From Bacteroidota bacterium (GTDB lineage Bacteria > Bacteroidota > Bacteroidia > Cytophagales > Cyclobacteriaceae), in assembly GCA_003242315.1 (NCBI GenBank), contig QGUY01000095.1:1-13152 (forward strand): a stretch of 13,152 nucleotides of DNA, in the 5' to 3' direction. Below the pieces are notes generated by a model, which was given only the letters and a program-made list of their open reading frames with translations, searched no databases and was not told the origin of the DNA. The position numbers and the translations under genes were made by a program. Positions 1-7,641 of the stretch are shown here, in pieces; position 1 is the stretch's first letter; each line of letters starts with the position of its first letter.

Positions 1-959
1 CCGGATCCGCGCCTCAAAATCCTGGCCGATATCGTGAAGCCCGAGCGCGTTGTGCCGACAACCATAACCTTTGTAGACATCGCCGGACTCGTGAAGGGCG
101 CCAGCAAAGGAGAGGGACTCGGCAACCAGTTTCTGGCTAACATCCGGGAGGTTGACGCCATCGTTCATGTGGTGAGATGCTTCGACGACGACAACGTCGT
201 GCACGTGGACGGGCGGGTCGACCCGGTGGCCGACAAGGAGATCATTGACACGGAACTTCAGCTGCCGAACTTGAGTCCGTTGAGAAAAAACTCCAGCGGC
301 TTGAGAAAGCAGCCAAGAGCGGCGATCCCCGTATTAAAAAAGAGATCGCCTCGGTCGCCCGATGTCGGGAAGCGCTGCTTGAGGGAAAGAATATCCGAAC
401 CCTGGACCTCGATCGCGACGACAGGGAAGCGATAGCAGACCTTCAGCTGCTAACGGCGAAACCGGTCATCTATGTGGCAAATGTGGATGAGAATAGCATC
501 CATACGGGTAACCGGCACGTTACAGCACTTAAGGAGGCAGTCAAGGATGAAAATGCCGAGGTGGTAGTGGTCTGCGCTGCCATCGAAGCTCAAATCGCGG
601 AGCTCGAGAGTGAAGAGGACCGCCAGGCGTTCCTCGCCGAATATGGGCTAACCGACTCCGGATTAAGTAAGCTCATCCGGGCATCCTACCACCTTCTCGA
701 CCTAATTACGTACTTTACGGCGGGAGAAAAGGAGGTCCGGGCCTGGACGATAAAAAAAGGGTGGAAAGCACCCCAGGCTGCCGGTGTAATACATTCGGAT
801 TTTGAAAAAGGCTTTATTAAAGCAGAGGTAATTAAGTTATCTGATTATCAGATATTTAAATCTGAACAAGCCTGTCGGGAAGCCGGTAAAATGGCGATCG
901 AAGGCAAAGAGTACACGGTGGAAGACGGAGATATTATGCATTTCCGCTTCAATGTTTAA
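1..959 (+). CDS. ychF: YchF/OLA1-family P-loop ATPase, 5'-partial, one-base frameshift
   Basis: YchF is an Obg-related, ribosome-associated ATPase. The window opens inside the gene in frame 1 with PDPRLKILADIVKPER, matching about residue 47 of the E. coli protein, so the G1 P-loop lies off the left edge. The G3 region reads DIAGLVKGASKGEGLG. The base-recognition motif is NVDE (about 477-488) instead of NKxD, the family's mark of ATP rather than GTP preference. The C-terminal TGS domain is clear (TYFTAGEKEVRAWT, PQAAG, HSDFEKGFI, ending FRFNV). The frame breaks near 264: reading 'CTGCCGAA' as 'CTGGCCGAA' restores an unbroken conserved protein (QLAELESVEKKLQRLEKAAKSG and onward) into the downstream frame, which ends in TAA at 957-959. 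With that base restored, about 319 residues are visible, as expected for a family of about 363. The identity is certain; whether the break is real or a sequence error is open. Confidence 0.95.
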
Positions 960-1081
960 AAAGATGGGAAAAAATTGATTTCCGTTGCTGAATTTTTGTT
1001 AGTTTTATAATTCGCACAGGCTCAAATGAATAGGCGGGTTGCCATGTGTTAACTTTTTAGCCCCTATAATTTTTTCGGATT

Positions 1082-1882
1082 TTGAGAACCAGGATAATTT
1101 TTTCGCTTAAGAACAGGGGTGCTCATGTGCCTTTTCACCATCAGTACCTTCTGGCTCAGCTGATCAAAGGGATCTTGCTCTTTGGGTCAAATCCTGCATA
1201 TAAGGACTACACCCGTTTCAACTTTTCGGGACTAAAGGGTCAGACCAAGATCAGCCGAAAGGGTCTCCATTTTTACTCATCCAAAGTCACCCTGGTGTTC
1301 GCGTGCCAGGACAAGGAATTTATGGACTACTTCCTCGAACGTCTCTTTGAACAAAAGGAGATCGTGGTGGGAACACTCCAGCTAATTCCCGACAGCACTG
1401 AGATCGAGGAACCGGTGGTCATCAGCGAGGAGACCAAGTTCTTGTGTATTTCGCCTATCGTCCTCATACCGCCATCGTTCAATGACGAAAGAGCGAAGAA
1501 GTTCATCGCCCCGGAAAGCGATGAGTTTTCAGACCTGCTCTACGAGTCGACCATAGCCCGCATGGAAGAGGCAGGGCAATACACGGCCGAGCAGCTTGCG
1601 TCGTTCTATCGCTTCCAAATACTTCCGGATGCCGACTATATCAACCGGATCCAATCCGCACACAAGAAGTTTGCCCGGATATATCCGTTGTACGACAACG
1701 ACATCAAATTCGAAGTACGCGGCTACACATTCCCGTTCACGTTATACGCGGCTAAGGAGGTGCAGCAGTTTGTGTACGACAACGGGCTGGGTCACTTTGC
1801 GCACAAAGGATTTGGCATGCTGGATATTGCGCATAACGACTCCATCCGTCGCGAGCGACAACATGAAATGAACTACGCTTAG
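1082..1882 (+). CDS. cas6: CRISPR-associated endoribonuclease Cas6 (orphan)
   Basis: Cas6 proteins cut the repeat of precursor CRISPR RNA. This 266-residue protein has the family's usual length. Its N-terminal RAMP strand begins MRTRIIFSLKNRG, followed by VPFHHQYLLAQLIKGILL (16-33), typical of Bacteroidota Cas6. A C-terminal glycine-rich loop, GLGHFAHKGFGML (about 235-247), fits the family pattern GxGxxxxxGxG. The start is TTG at 1082: an in-frame TAA lies at 1067-1069, no ATG comes before the conserved N-terminus, and translation from TTG gives the expected first residues. H19, H20 and Y22 are candidate catalytic or RNA-binding residues. The LH-type segment found in many Cas6 proteins before the FTFS strand reads AYKDYTRFNFSGL here, so which His acts, if any, is unclear. 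No repeat array or other cas gene is in the window. The gene overlaps the convergent DUF5103 gene by 4 bp. Confidence 0.88.
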   Translation: MRTRIIFSLKNRGAHVPFHHQYLLAQLIKGILLFGSNPAYKDYTRFNFSGLKGQTKISRKGLHFYSSKVTLVFACQDKEFMDYFLERLFEQKEIVVGTLQLIPDSTEIEEPVVISEETKFLCISPIVLIPPSFNDERAKKFIAPESDEFSDLLYESTIARMEEAGQYTAEQLASFYRFQILPDADYINRIQSAHKKFARIYPLYDNDIKFEVRGYTFPFTLYAAKEVQQFVYDNGLGHFAHKGFGMLDIAHNDSIRRERQHEMNYA

Positions 1883-3183
1883 CGCGGGTTCTCCTGAAGG
1901 CTCATGTAACCGATCAGCAGGTCAGCGTTGATGTTGAACGGTCTGTGATAAACGAATATCTCGTATAGGTTTTCCGTTTCGAAGTGTGATCCTTCGAAAT
2001 GCAGGGGTGAAACGTCCGGTGACTCGACAACATACTGGTAATCATACCAGCCCTGTTTGAGCAGGATCGCCGCGTGATAGCTTTTTGTCGCAGCATCATA
2101 TTCCATCCGATTGTATTCATCCCTGTTCCAATAGTTGAATGCGCCGGTGACATAGACATCGCCATTTACTTTCTCAGCCTGCAAGGTGAAGAATACTTCA
2201 ACGTAATCGGCCGCGAGCGGATCGCGATAGTCGAGATTCTCAATGGCGAACTGTCCGTTCAGGTCGTTGTACTGCGAATACGCTTCATGTTCACGACTAC
2301 GGTCGGGCTGAATGTACACCCGATAGGGAAAGCTGTTCTTGTCAACAGAAGCAACGAAGCGTCCTGGATAGTTTACAGACCTTAGGTCAAAGAATCGAAA
2401 CTCATTCCCACCTTTAAACATCTGTTCAGGGTCAAAGAATCGATACTCCAGTTCACGCAAATCCTCACGCACAAATGCCGGGCGGATGTCCTGCGCGAGG
2501 TTGTCCCACCGCATGTTTTGACGGATCGTGACGGAGACGTCCAGCATGGGATTCTGGATCTCCACATTCCGGTAGTTAACCTTGAAATGCAACTGCTGAT
2601 TCAGGCCGGTGGCCCGACCCGGACCCACGAGCCCTCTTTCGCGGCCAATGGTGACAAGCTTGTCGAAGACCATGAACCGTCGCGAAAGGATGATATCGTC
2701 CCGGTCACCCTCGCGATAGACGACGACGACATAGTTGCCGGGAAGGCGTACCGGGGGCAGATTCAGCCGGTAATGGACGTATGGAACGGTCGTGTCGATG
2801 GAGAACTCGTATTCCGTGACGGGGACCTCATTATATACTGTCATATACTCCAGGGCGGCCAGGTTGGACGGTGTCCAGTCGCGATTACAGTGCACAATAC
2901 GGGCGTAATAGCGCTGCACAGGCTGGTCTATGTCGTCAAATTCCAATACCAGGTTGCTTTGGCCCAGAGGGATCACAGCAGGCAGAAACTCGTTTTCCCG
3001 GGCTCCAAAAGCGGGGTATAGCTGAACGGTCTTGATTTGGGACTCGTAGGTGCGGTCCCGGAGCTCCAGTTTCTTAGTGTTACCCTGGAAAATTTCCGAA
3101 CTTTGGTTGTTGGAGGGCGCATACCCGCCTAAGAGCCACGCTGTGGCGGTGAAAAGGAGGGAAATCGGCGTCAAATTCAGCAT
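1879..3183 (-). CDS. Type IX secretion system plug protein (DUF5103)
   Basis: DUF5103 proteins occur throughout the Bacteroidota. One member has been described as the plug that closes the periplasmic side of the SprA translocon of the type IX secretion system. The 434-residue product has the family's size and landmarks: YYARIVHCNRDWTPSNLAALEY, then VPYVHYRLNLPPVRLPGNYVV, a FMVFD segment, and a C-terminal module with VYVTGAFNYWNRDEYNRMEY that resembles an early-set/glycogen-binding-like fold. The first residues are hydrophobic (MLNLTPISLLFTATAWLLGG), consistent with export. The ATG at 3183 is preferred, but its n-region has no positive charge. A TTG at 3213 would add SKLTRSNRS and make a better signal peptide, so the start is uncertain. 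The frame stays open up to 3321, but that stretch is not signal-like and would overlap the divergent sigma factor gene. It probably acts in the periplasm. Confidence 0.85.
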   Translation of the reverse strand: MLNLTPISLLFTATAWLLGGYAPSNNQSSEIFQGNTKKLELRDRTYESQIKTVQLYPAFGARENEFLPAVIPLGQSNLVLEFDDIDQPVQRYYARIVHCNRDWTPSNLAALEYMTVYNEVPVTEYEFSIDTTVPYVHYRLNLPPVRLPGNYVVVVYREGDRDDIILSRRFMVFDKLVTIGRERGLVGPGRATGLNQQLHFKVNYRNVEIQNPMLDVSVTIRQNMRWDNLAQDIRPAFVREDLRELEYRFFDPEQMFKGGNEFRFFDLRSVNYPGRFVASVDKNSFPYRVYIQPDRSREHEAYSQYNDLNGQFAIENLDYRDPLAADYVEVFFTLQAEKVNGDVYVTGAFNYWNRDEYNRMEYDAATKSYHAAILLKQGWYDYQYVVESPDVSPLHFEGSHFETENLYEIFVYHRPFNINADLLIGYMSLQENPR

Positions 3184-3298
3184 GGAACGGTTTGAGCGCG
3201 TTAATTTCGACAATTCAACGTGGGAAGCATAGCCGTAATTTCCAACTATTCCGTATAAGGCTGTGTCCAATAAATCAAGCAACCCCTCCATCCCACGA

Positions 3299-3856
3299 AT
3301 GCTCAATGAATCAGAGCTCATTGAAGGCTGCCGTAAAGGCGACAGGGCCTATCAGAAGGCTTTGTACGACCGTTACTGCCGGAAAATGATGGTGGTTTGC
3401 CTGCGGTATTCCCGCTCAACTGCCGAAGCGGAAGACATACTTCAGGAAGCATTTGTGAAAGTCTTTCAGGGTATAAAGGATTTCAGGCAGGAATCCCGCC
3501 TCGAAACCTGGATAACCCGCATTATGGTCAATACCGCTTTAAACGCACAACGCAGGAAACTTTACCTGTACCCTATGGTTGACGTCGAGGAGATCAATCT
3601 CCCGACAGACGAACTGGTGTTGCCCGAACTGCATTTCTCCCAGCTTCTGGAGTTTATCCAGGAGTTGCCACAGGGATGTCAGATCGTCTTTAACCTTTTC
3701 GCCATCGAGGGATACAGTCATAAAGAGATTGCGGAGTGCCTGGGCATTTCGGAAGGCACGTCCAAATCCCAGTATGCCAGGGCAAAGGCCCTGTTACAAT
3801 CGCGCCTGCTAAAGGAGTCGTCCTATTACAAGAAGTATGGAGAGGCAAAAATTTGA
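3299..3856 (+). CDS. ECF-family RNA polymerase sigma factor
   Basis: This is a 185-residue sigma-70 factor of the extracytoplasmic-function type. The sigma-2 region (about 22-90) holds the core-binding and -10 recognition segment, with AEDILQEAFVKVF at 44-56 and ESRLETWITRIMVNTALNAQRRK at about 65-87. The sigma-4 region (about 115-170) holds ELPQGCQIVFNLFAIEGYSHKEIAECLGISEGTSKSQYARAK, whose helix-turn-helix recognises the -35 element. The ATG at 3299 begins MLNESELIEGCRKGDRAYQKALYD, the usual start in this subfamily; an upstream in-frame GTG at 3263 would add 12 unconserved residues. The stop lies inside the next gene, whose ATG is at 3837 (20-bp overlap), so the two are translationally coupled. 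By analogy with other such pairs, the partner is probably its membrane regulator. Whether the factor controls the cluster itself cannot be told from the sequence. Confidence 0.93.
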   Translation: MLNESELIEGCRKGDRAYQKALYDRYCRKMMVVCLRYSRSTAEAEDILQEAFVKVFQGIKDFRQESRLETWITRIMVNTALNAQRRKLYLYPMVDVEEINLPTDELVLPELHFSQLLEFIQELPQGCQIVFNLFAIEGYSHKEIAECLGISEGTSKSQYARAKALLQSRLLKESSYYKKYGEAKI

Positions 3857-5354
3857 GGAGTCGTTTAGGAAGTCCTTCGACAATGCTGAAGTCCAGCCCT
3901 CAGAGAAGGTTTGGATGAACATTGAGCTTGACCTGGAGCGTCTCGAACGTGGCCACATGAAAAAGCGCCTTACGTTCTTTAAGTTCCTGGCGGCGGCTTC
4001 TGTCGTGTTTGGCCTTGGTCTGGCCGGCACCGGCCTGTACCTTCTCAGCGTTAACCGCACAACGCCTGCTGACCTGACGGCGCAGCAGAAGGATACAGCA
4101 CCCATACGAAGCGAGGGAGAAAGTGGCGAACAACCGTTGTCCAGCGAACCTTCGGTAATAGCTGACAGTGAATCATCATCGATAGCCTCTGCCGAGACAC
4201 CAACGGAATCTTCTTCCCGAAGTTCTGATGAACGGTCTTCTGTATCTGAAAGGTCTTCATCGTCTGATCAGCCTTCGCAATCCTCAGCGTCTTCATCAAC
4301 ACCGCGTCAGTCACTTGCATCTGCCAGCGACCCTCAGCATGCGAATGCAACTGACTCACGAGATGTGGTGACGACGATTGATCGCGCAGCGGTTCAGGAA
4401 GCGACGAGCCAACGTCTGGCCTATGCTGATGGGGCTGTAGCCGTGAACGATCGGCAAGTGGGACAGTCGGCTATTCCCGCGTTCCGCGACCGGCCGCTGC
4501 CTCCGCTGGTAAAGCAAAAGACGATAGTGCCTCATTTTCCGAAGACCGAGCCTGATCAGGTCGATTTGCTGCTGGCGAGCATTGCCATGGAAGAGCGGGC
4601 AGAGCGTGAACGGAAAAAGTATGACGATGAACGCATTTGGACGTCGGTAGGTTTTTCAGCCGGAACGTTTAGCAACAATAGCACGGGCACGGTGCAACCT
4701 CCCATGCTTTTTGCAGGAACAAGCAACATGACCGCAGCCAACAATACGCTGGCCAGCGAATCCCGCGCTTCAGGCGTTGCGTACTCAGTAGGTGTGAACG
4801 TGGGTGGCCGCATTGCATCGCGGTGGGTACTACAGGGAGGCATTAACTATATCACACAAAATGCATCGTTTACGTCGGATGCGGTACTGACCGATGACTT
4901 CCTGAATTTTTCACCGGTGTACTCCGCTGAAATCACGAAAGCTGCTGACGCCTCGGCACGTGTGGTGCCAACTGCACCTTACGGCGTAAACAATAGCATG
5001 GAGTTTTTGAGCATACCGATCCAGGCAGGGTACCTGGTAGTGAATCGTGCCTTCGGCATACAGGTTATGGGAGGAGTAGCTACTGACTTGTTCATTCAAA
5101 ATACCCTCGAGCCGCAGAGTGGCAACCTGGCGAAGGTTACAAACGGAAACGGAAGTGATTCACCCTATCGCACTATTAACTTTAGTGGCCTTGTAGGCAC
5201 GGAGTTCAGCTATCGCTTTGCCGATAAGTATCGCATCTCGCTGAACCCTGGATTGCGGTATCCCTTCAATTCGATGTACAAGTCTGACGTGGGCATCTCG
5301 GCAACGCCGGTGACGTTCGACGTAGGGTTGCGGTTCCGTTATATTTTTAACTAG
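3837..5354 (+). CDS. Putative membrane anti-sigma factor fused to a Ser-rich linker and outer-membrane beta-barrel domain
   Basis: The 505-residue product has four visible parts. Residues 1-44 are a charged cytoplasmic stub (MERQKFEESFRKSFDNAEVQ, then PSEKVWMNIE), of the kind seen at the start of Bacteroidota anti-sigma-like proteins. Residues 45-71 form one hydrophobic helix (FFKFLAAASVVFGLGLAGTGLYLL). Residues about 98-160 are very rich in Ser with some Glu, Asp and Pro, and a disordered stretch follows to about 265. From 266 (IWTSVGFSAGTF) to the end are alternating amphipathic strands typical of an OMP_b-brl-type barrel (EFLSIPIQAGYLV, INFSGLVGTEFSYRF, closing with FDVGLRFRYIF). The gene starts inside the sigma factor gene, pointing to a regulatory pair. 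Fusing an inner-membrane helix to an outer-membrane barrel implies a protein that spans the periplasm, unless the helix is a signal anchor that is cleaved. Barrel assignment is good; the anti-sigma role is inferred from context. Confidence 0.75.
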   Translation: MERQKFEESFRKSFDNAEVQPSEKVWMNIELDLERLERGHMKKRLTFFKFLAAASVVFGLGLAGTGLYLLSVNRTTPADLTAQQKDTAPIRSEGESGEQPLSSEPSVIADSESSSIASAETPTESSSRSSDERSSVSERSSSSDQPSQSSASSSTPRQSLASASDPQHANATDSRDVVTTIDRAAVQEATSQRLAYADGAVAVNDRQVGQSAIPAFRDRPLPPLVKQKTIVPHFPKTEPDQVDLLLASIAMEERAERERKKYDDERIWTSVGFSAGTFSNNSTGTVQPPMLFAGTSNMTAANNTLASESRASGVAYSVGVNVGGRIASRWVLQGGINYITQNASFTSDAVLTDDFLNFSPVYSAEITKAADASARVVPTAPYGVNNSMEFLSIPIQAGYLVVNRAFGIQVMGGVATDLFIQNTLEPQSGNLAKVTNGNGSDSPYRTINFSGLVGTEFSYRFADKYRISLNPGLRYPFNSMYKSDVGISATPVTFDVGLRFRYIFN

Positions 5355-5410
5355 CCTTCCAACCCCCAGGCATTTGGTGGTGTCTAAAGGGGCAAAGACA
5401 CATACATCGT

Positions 5411-6772
5411 ATGGCTCCCCTGGAAACCAGAATCCAAAAAAGGCTGCACGTCTCCCTCTACGCGCTGCTTTTTCTAACTGCACTGCTTGGACTTAGCGTA
5501 GTGCTGGAGGGATGCTCAGATCAATGCGAAACAACGGCCGAATATGTGTACTTCGAGCCGGTCTACATGTCCCTGGAGGACTTTCGTGCATCTGTAGAAG
5601 TCACGGGCCCCAAGGCCATTGAGTCTATGGGTCGTATTTATTTCAAGGATGATTATTTGTTCATCAGTGAGCCCGGCAAAGGCATACATGTAATCGATAA
5701 CCACGATCCGAGGACGCCGAATCAGGTGAAGTTCATCAGCATTCCGGGAAACAACGACCTCGCGATCAACGGCAACATCCTATTTGCCGATAGTTTCATC
5801 GACCTGTTGTCGTTTGACATCAGCGATCTGAACAATGTTCAGCTTGTCGGCCGAAAGGAAAACGCATTCAGCGTTTATAACAATACGGGACTTCAGGCGG
5901 ATCCCGATAAGGGCATTTTAACTTCCTGGGAAAGGAAGGAACAGCATATTGAAATCGCGGCTTGCGATGTGGCTCTCCAGCCTTGGGGTGGGTTTTATTA
6001 TGAGGACGGCATAGCGGTGCCACATTATGCGGCTAAGGATTTCAACTCGATGGCTGCCATAGCACCGGGGACTGGCTCTGGCCCCGGTCTTGGCGGCTCA
6101 TTGGCTAGAATGACGCTCAACGCGGGACATCTTTACTGCCTGGACAGCTACCTGCTGAAAACAGTAGCCATCGAAAACCCCGCGAACCTCGTCGCCATTG
6201 ACAGCCTGCAGCTGGGCTGGGATATCGAAACGATCTTTCCGTATGAGGACAAGTTGTTCGTCGGCTCGAGATCCGGAATGTACATCATCGACGTATCGAG
6301 GCCTACCAAACCGGATCTTATCAGTACCTATGCCCACGTTGTTAGCTGCGACCCCGTAGTCGTGTCAGATGGCTACGCTTATGTAACCCTCCGTTCGAAT
6401 AATTTCAACTCCGATGTCTCGGCATTCTGGTGTACGGGAGGAGTGAACAACCAGCTGGAGGTCATTGACATCAGCCGCCCGGAAAGACCTACTTTGTTGG
6501 CCACCTATGAGATGACAAACCCCCACGGACTGGGCATAGATGACAACATGCTGTTCGTTTGCGACGGCGACGCTGGACTGAAGGTATATGATGTAACCAA
6601 CAAGCTCAAGTTGGATGAGAACATGCTCGCCCATCATCCGTTCGTGACGGCACTGGACGTGATCCCTTACAACAATGTGCTGATGATGATTAGTGAAGAA
6701 GGCCTGTATCAATACGACTACTCCAACAAAAAGAAGCTCAAACTACTGAGCCAAATTCCAGTAACACAGTAA
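5411..6772 (+). CDS. LVIVD-repeat beta-propeller lipoprotein
   Basis: The 453-residue protein starts with a positively charged n-region (MAPLETRIQKRLH), a hydrophobic core (VSLYALLFLTALLGLSVV) and a lipobox ending in Cys35 (LEGC), so it is probably a lipoprotein of the envelope. The Glu before the Gly of the lipobox is unusual. The mature part contains several LVIVD-type repeats that normally build a beta-propeller: GKGIHVIDNHDPRTPNQVKF, SGMYIIDVSRPTKPDLISTY, NQLEVIDISRPERPTLLATY and AGLKVYDVTNK. A Gly-rich loop (GTGSGPGLGGS) sits mid-protein. Such proteins are common on Bacteroidota surfaces, but no substrate is established for this type. It lies 56 bases after the barrel gene and 2 bases before the next, so it probably shares their transcript. 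Family call is strong; function is unknown. Confidence 0.85.
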   Translation: MAPLETRIQKRLHVSLYALLFLTALLGLSVVLEGCSDQCETTAEYVYFEPVYMSLEDFRASVEVTGPKAIESMGRIYFKDDYLFISEPGKGIHVIDNHDPRTPNQVKFISIPGNNDLAINGNILFADSFIDLLSFDISDLNNVQLVGRKENAFSVYNNTGLQADPDKGILTSWERKEQHIEIAACDVALQPWGGFYYEDGIAVPHYAAKDFNSMAAIAPGTGSGPGLGGSLARMTLNAGHLYCLDSYLLKTVAIENPANLVAIDSLQLGWDIETIFPYEDKLFVGSRSGMYIIDVSRPTKPDLISTYAHVVSCDPVVVSDGYAYVTLRSNNFNSDVSAFWCTGGVNNQLEVIDISRPERPTLLATYEMTNPHGLGIDDNMLFVCDGDAGLKVYDVTNKLKLDENMLAHHPFVTALDVIPYNNVLMMISEEGLYQYDYSNKKKLKLLSQIPVTQ

Positions 6773-6774
6773 GC

Positions 6775-7320
6775 ATGCGGTATCTCGCGCTGCTCGTCAT
6801 ATTGGTCGCGACTCTTCCGGCGCAGGCACAGGATGATCAACAACCAGCCAGATATTACAATCGCACTTCAACAGGTATTCTCGTCGGAGGTGAGCCGCGC
6901 TACCTGACCGGCGGCGTGACCACCATTCACGGTATCAGCGTTGGACCCTTGGCTATGGGTATAGGTGTGGGAATTGAGGGGTACCAGCGCTGGCGTACCG
7001 TGCCGATCTTTGGAAGCCTTTCTTACCATCCGGGTGACACGCGTGAAAGTGGCCCCTTCATTCAACTCAACATGGGCCATACCAACTGTAAGTTTCTTCC
7101 GGAGCAGGAGTCAATCAGAGTTGACGGGAGAGACTGGGGCTTCATGTTCAGCACCCTGGCAGGTTACCAGATTGCCGCCGGAAAGTTGCTGGTGAACTTC
7201 AGCGCCGGGTACCAAAAACAAAAGCTGAGAGCCAAGTACTCAGCAGGATTGGCCTTCGTCTCCTACACCCTGGAAGAAGAGGCAGATCGATTCGTGTTTA
7301 AGATAGGAGTGGGGATGTAG
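6775..7320 (+). CDS. Small exported protein of unknown function, probably beta-rich
   Basis: The 181-residue product has a classic signal peptide (MRYLALLVILVATLPAQAQ, cut after AQA). After it come short alternating segments with Gly and aromatic residues (GISVGPLAMGIGVGIEGYQ, VPIFGSLSYHPG, SGPFIQLNMGHT, GFMFSTLAGYQIA, LLVNFSAGYQKQK, DRFVFKIGVGM). This pattern suggests a small outer-membrane barrel or beta-sandwich. I do not recognise a named family. The ATG lies 2 bases after the stop of the LVIVD lipoprotein gene, so the two are almost certainly cotranscribed and may work together at the outer membrane. Only the repeat-rich gap follows. Confidence 0.75.
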   Translation: MRYLALLVILVATLPAQAQDDQQPARYYNRTSTGILVGGEPRYLTGGVTTIHGISVGPLAMGIGVGIEGYQRWRTVPIFGSLSYHPGDTRESGPFIQLNMGHTNCKFLPEQESIRVDGRDWGFMFSTLAGYQIAAGKLLVNFSAGYQKQKLRAKYSAGLAFVSYTLEEEADRFVFKIGVGM

Positions 7321-7641
7321 ATTTTGATTTTAGATTTTTGATTAGTGATTTGCGATTTGGGGGTTACTAAATCATAACCATAAATCTAAAATCATTGTTT
7401 TCCGGGGAAAGTCGGGGATATTGGACCCATGCTTCGACTTCGCTCAGCAACCGTATTCCCGGCTTCCGTGAAATGATTGTGGTCAAATTCCTGTGACTGG
7501 ACGTAGTTGAAGTCATCGAAAGATTGATACACCGATTATAGTATGTGTCAACATCCGGATGCTGAGCGAAGTCGAAGCCGGGTTCAAAAGTTTTCCCCGG
7601 ACAACACTGAATCTAAAATTCACAAATCACAAATCACTACT
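7321..7641. repeat. Gene-free stretch built of inverted repeats
   Basis: No convincing gene lies here. Four kinds of repeat are visible. (a) GCTTCGACTTCGCTCAGCA at 7431-7449 is the exact reverse complement of 7560-7578 (19 bp). (b) 7396-7410 pairs with 7592-7606 (14 of 15), with core TCCGGGGAAA. (c) 7343-7359 pairs with 7623-7639 (16 of 17; GATTTG units). (d) ATTTTAGATT at 7327-7336 is inverted at 7383-7392 and again at 7610-7619. Pairs a, b and c nest symmetrically around a centre near 7500, while d does not fit the nesting. The right end stops 2 bases before the ABC-F stop codon. It lies between convergent transcripts and could act as a two-way terminator. As I recall, CTTCGACTTCGCTCAG-type repeats are common in Bacteroidota genomes. 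Confidence 0.8.

Noticed and set aside
474..959. Separate gene starting at the GTG at 474
   Set aside because: The GTG is an internal Val codon of YchF (IYVANVDE); the true upstream part lies in the other frame before the deletion.
2518..3021. 167-residue plus-strand frame opposite the DUF5103 gene
   Set aside because: Shadow of a conserved coding region; the sequence looks like no known family.
3184..3321. 46-residue N-terminal extension of the DUF5103 protein
   Set aside because: It precedes a signal-like segment, has no conserved look and would overlap the start of the sigma factor gene.
5160..5483. 107-residue minus-strand frame at the barrel gene's end
   Set aside because: Overlaps two well-supported plus-strand genes and shows no domain.
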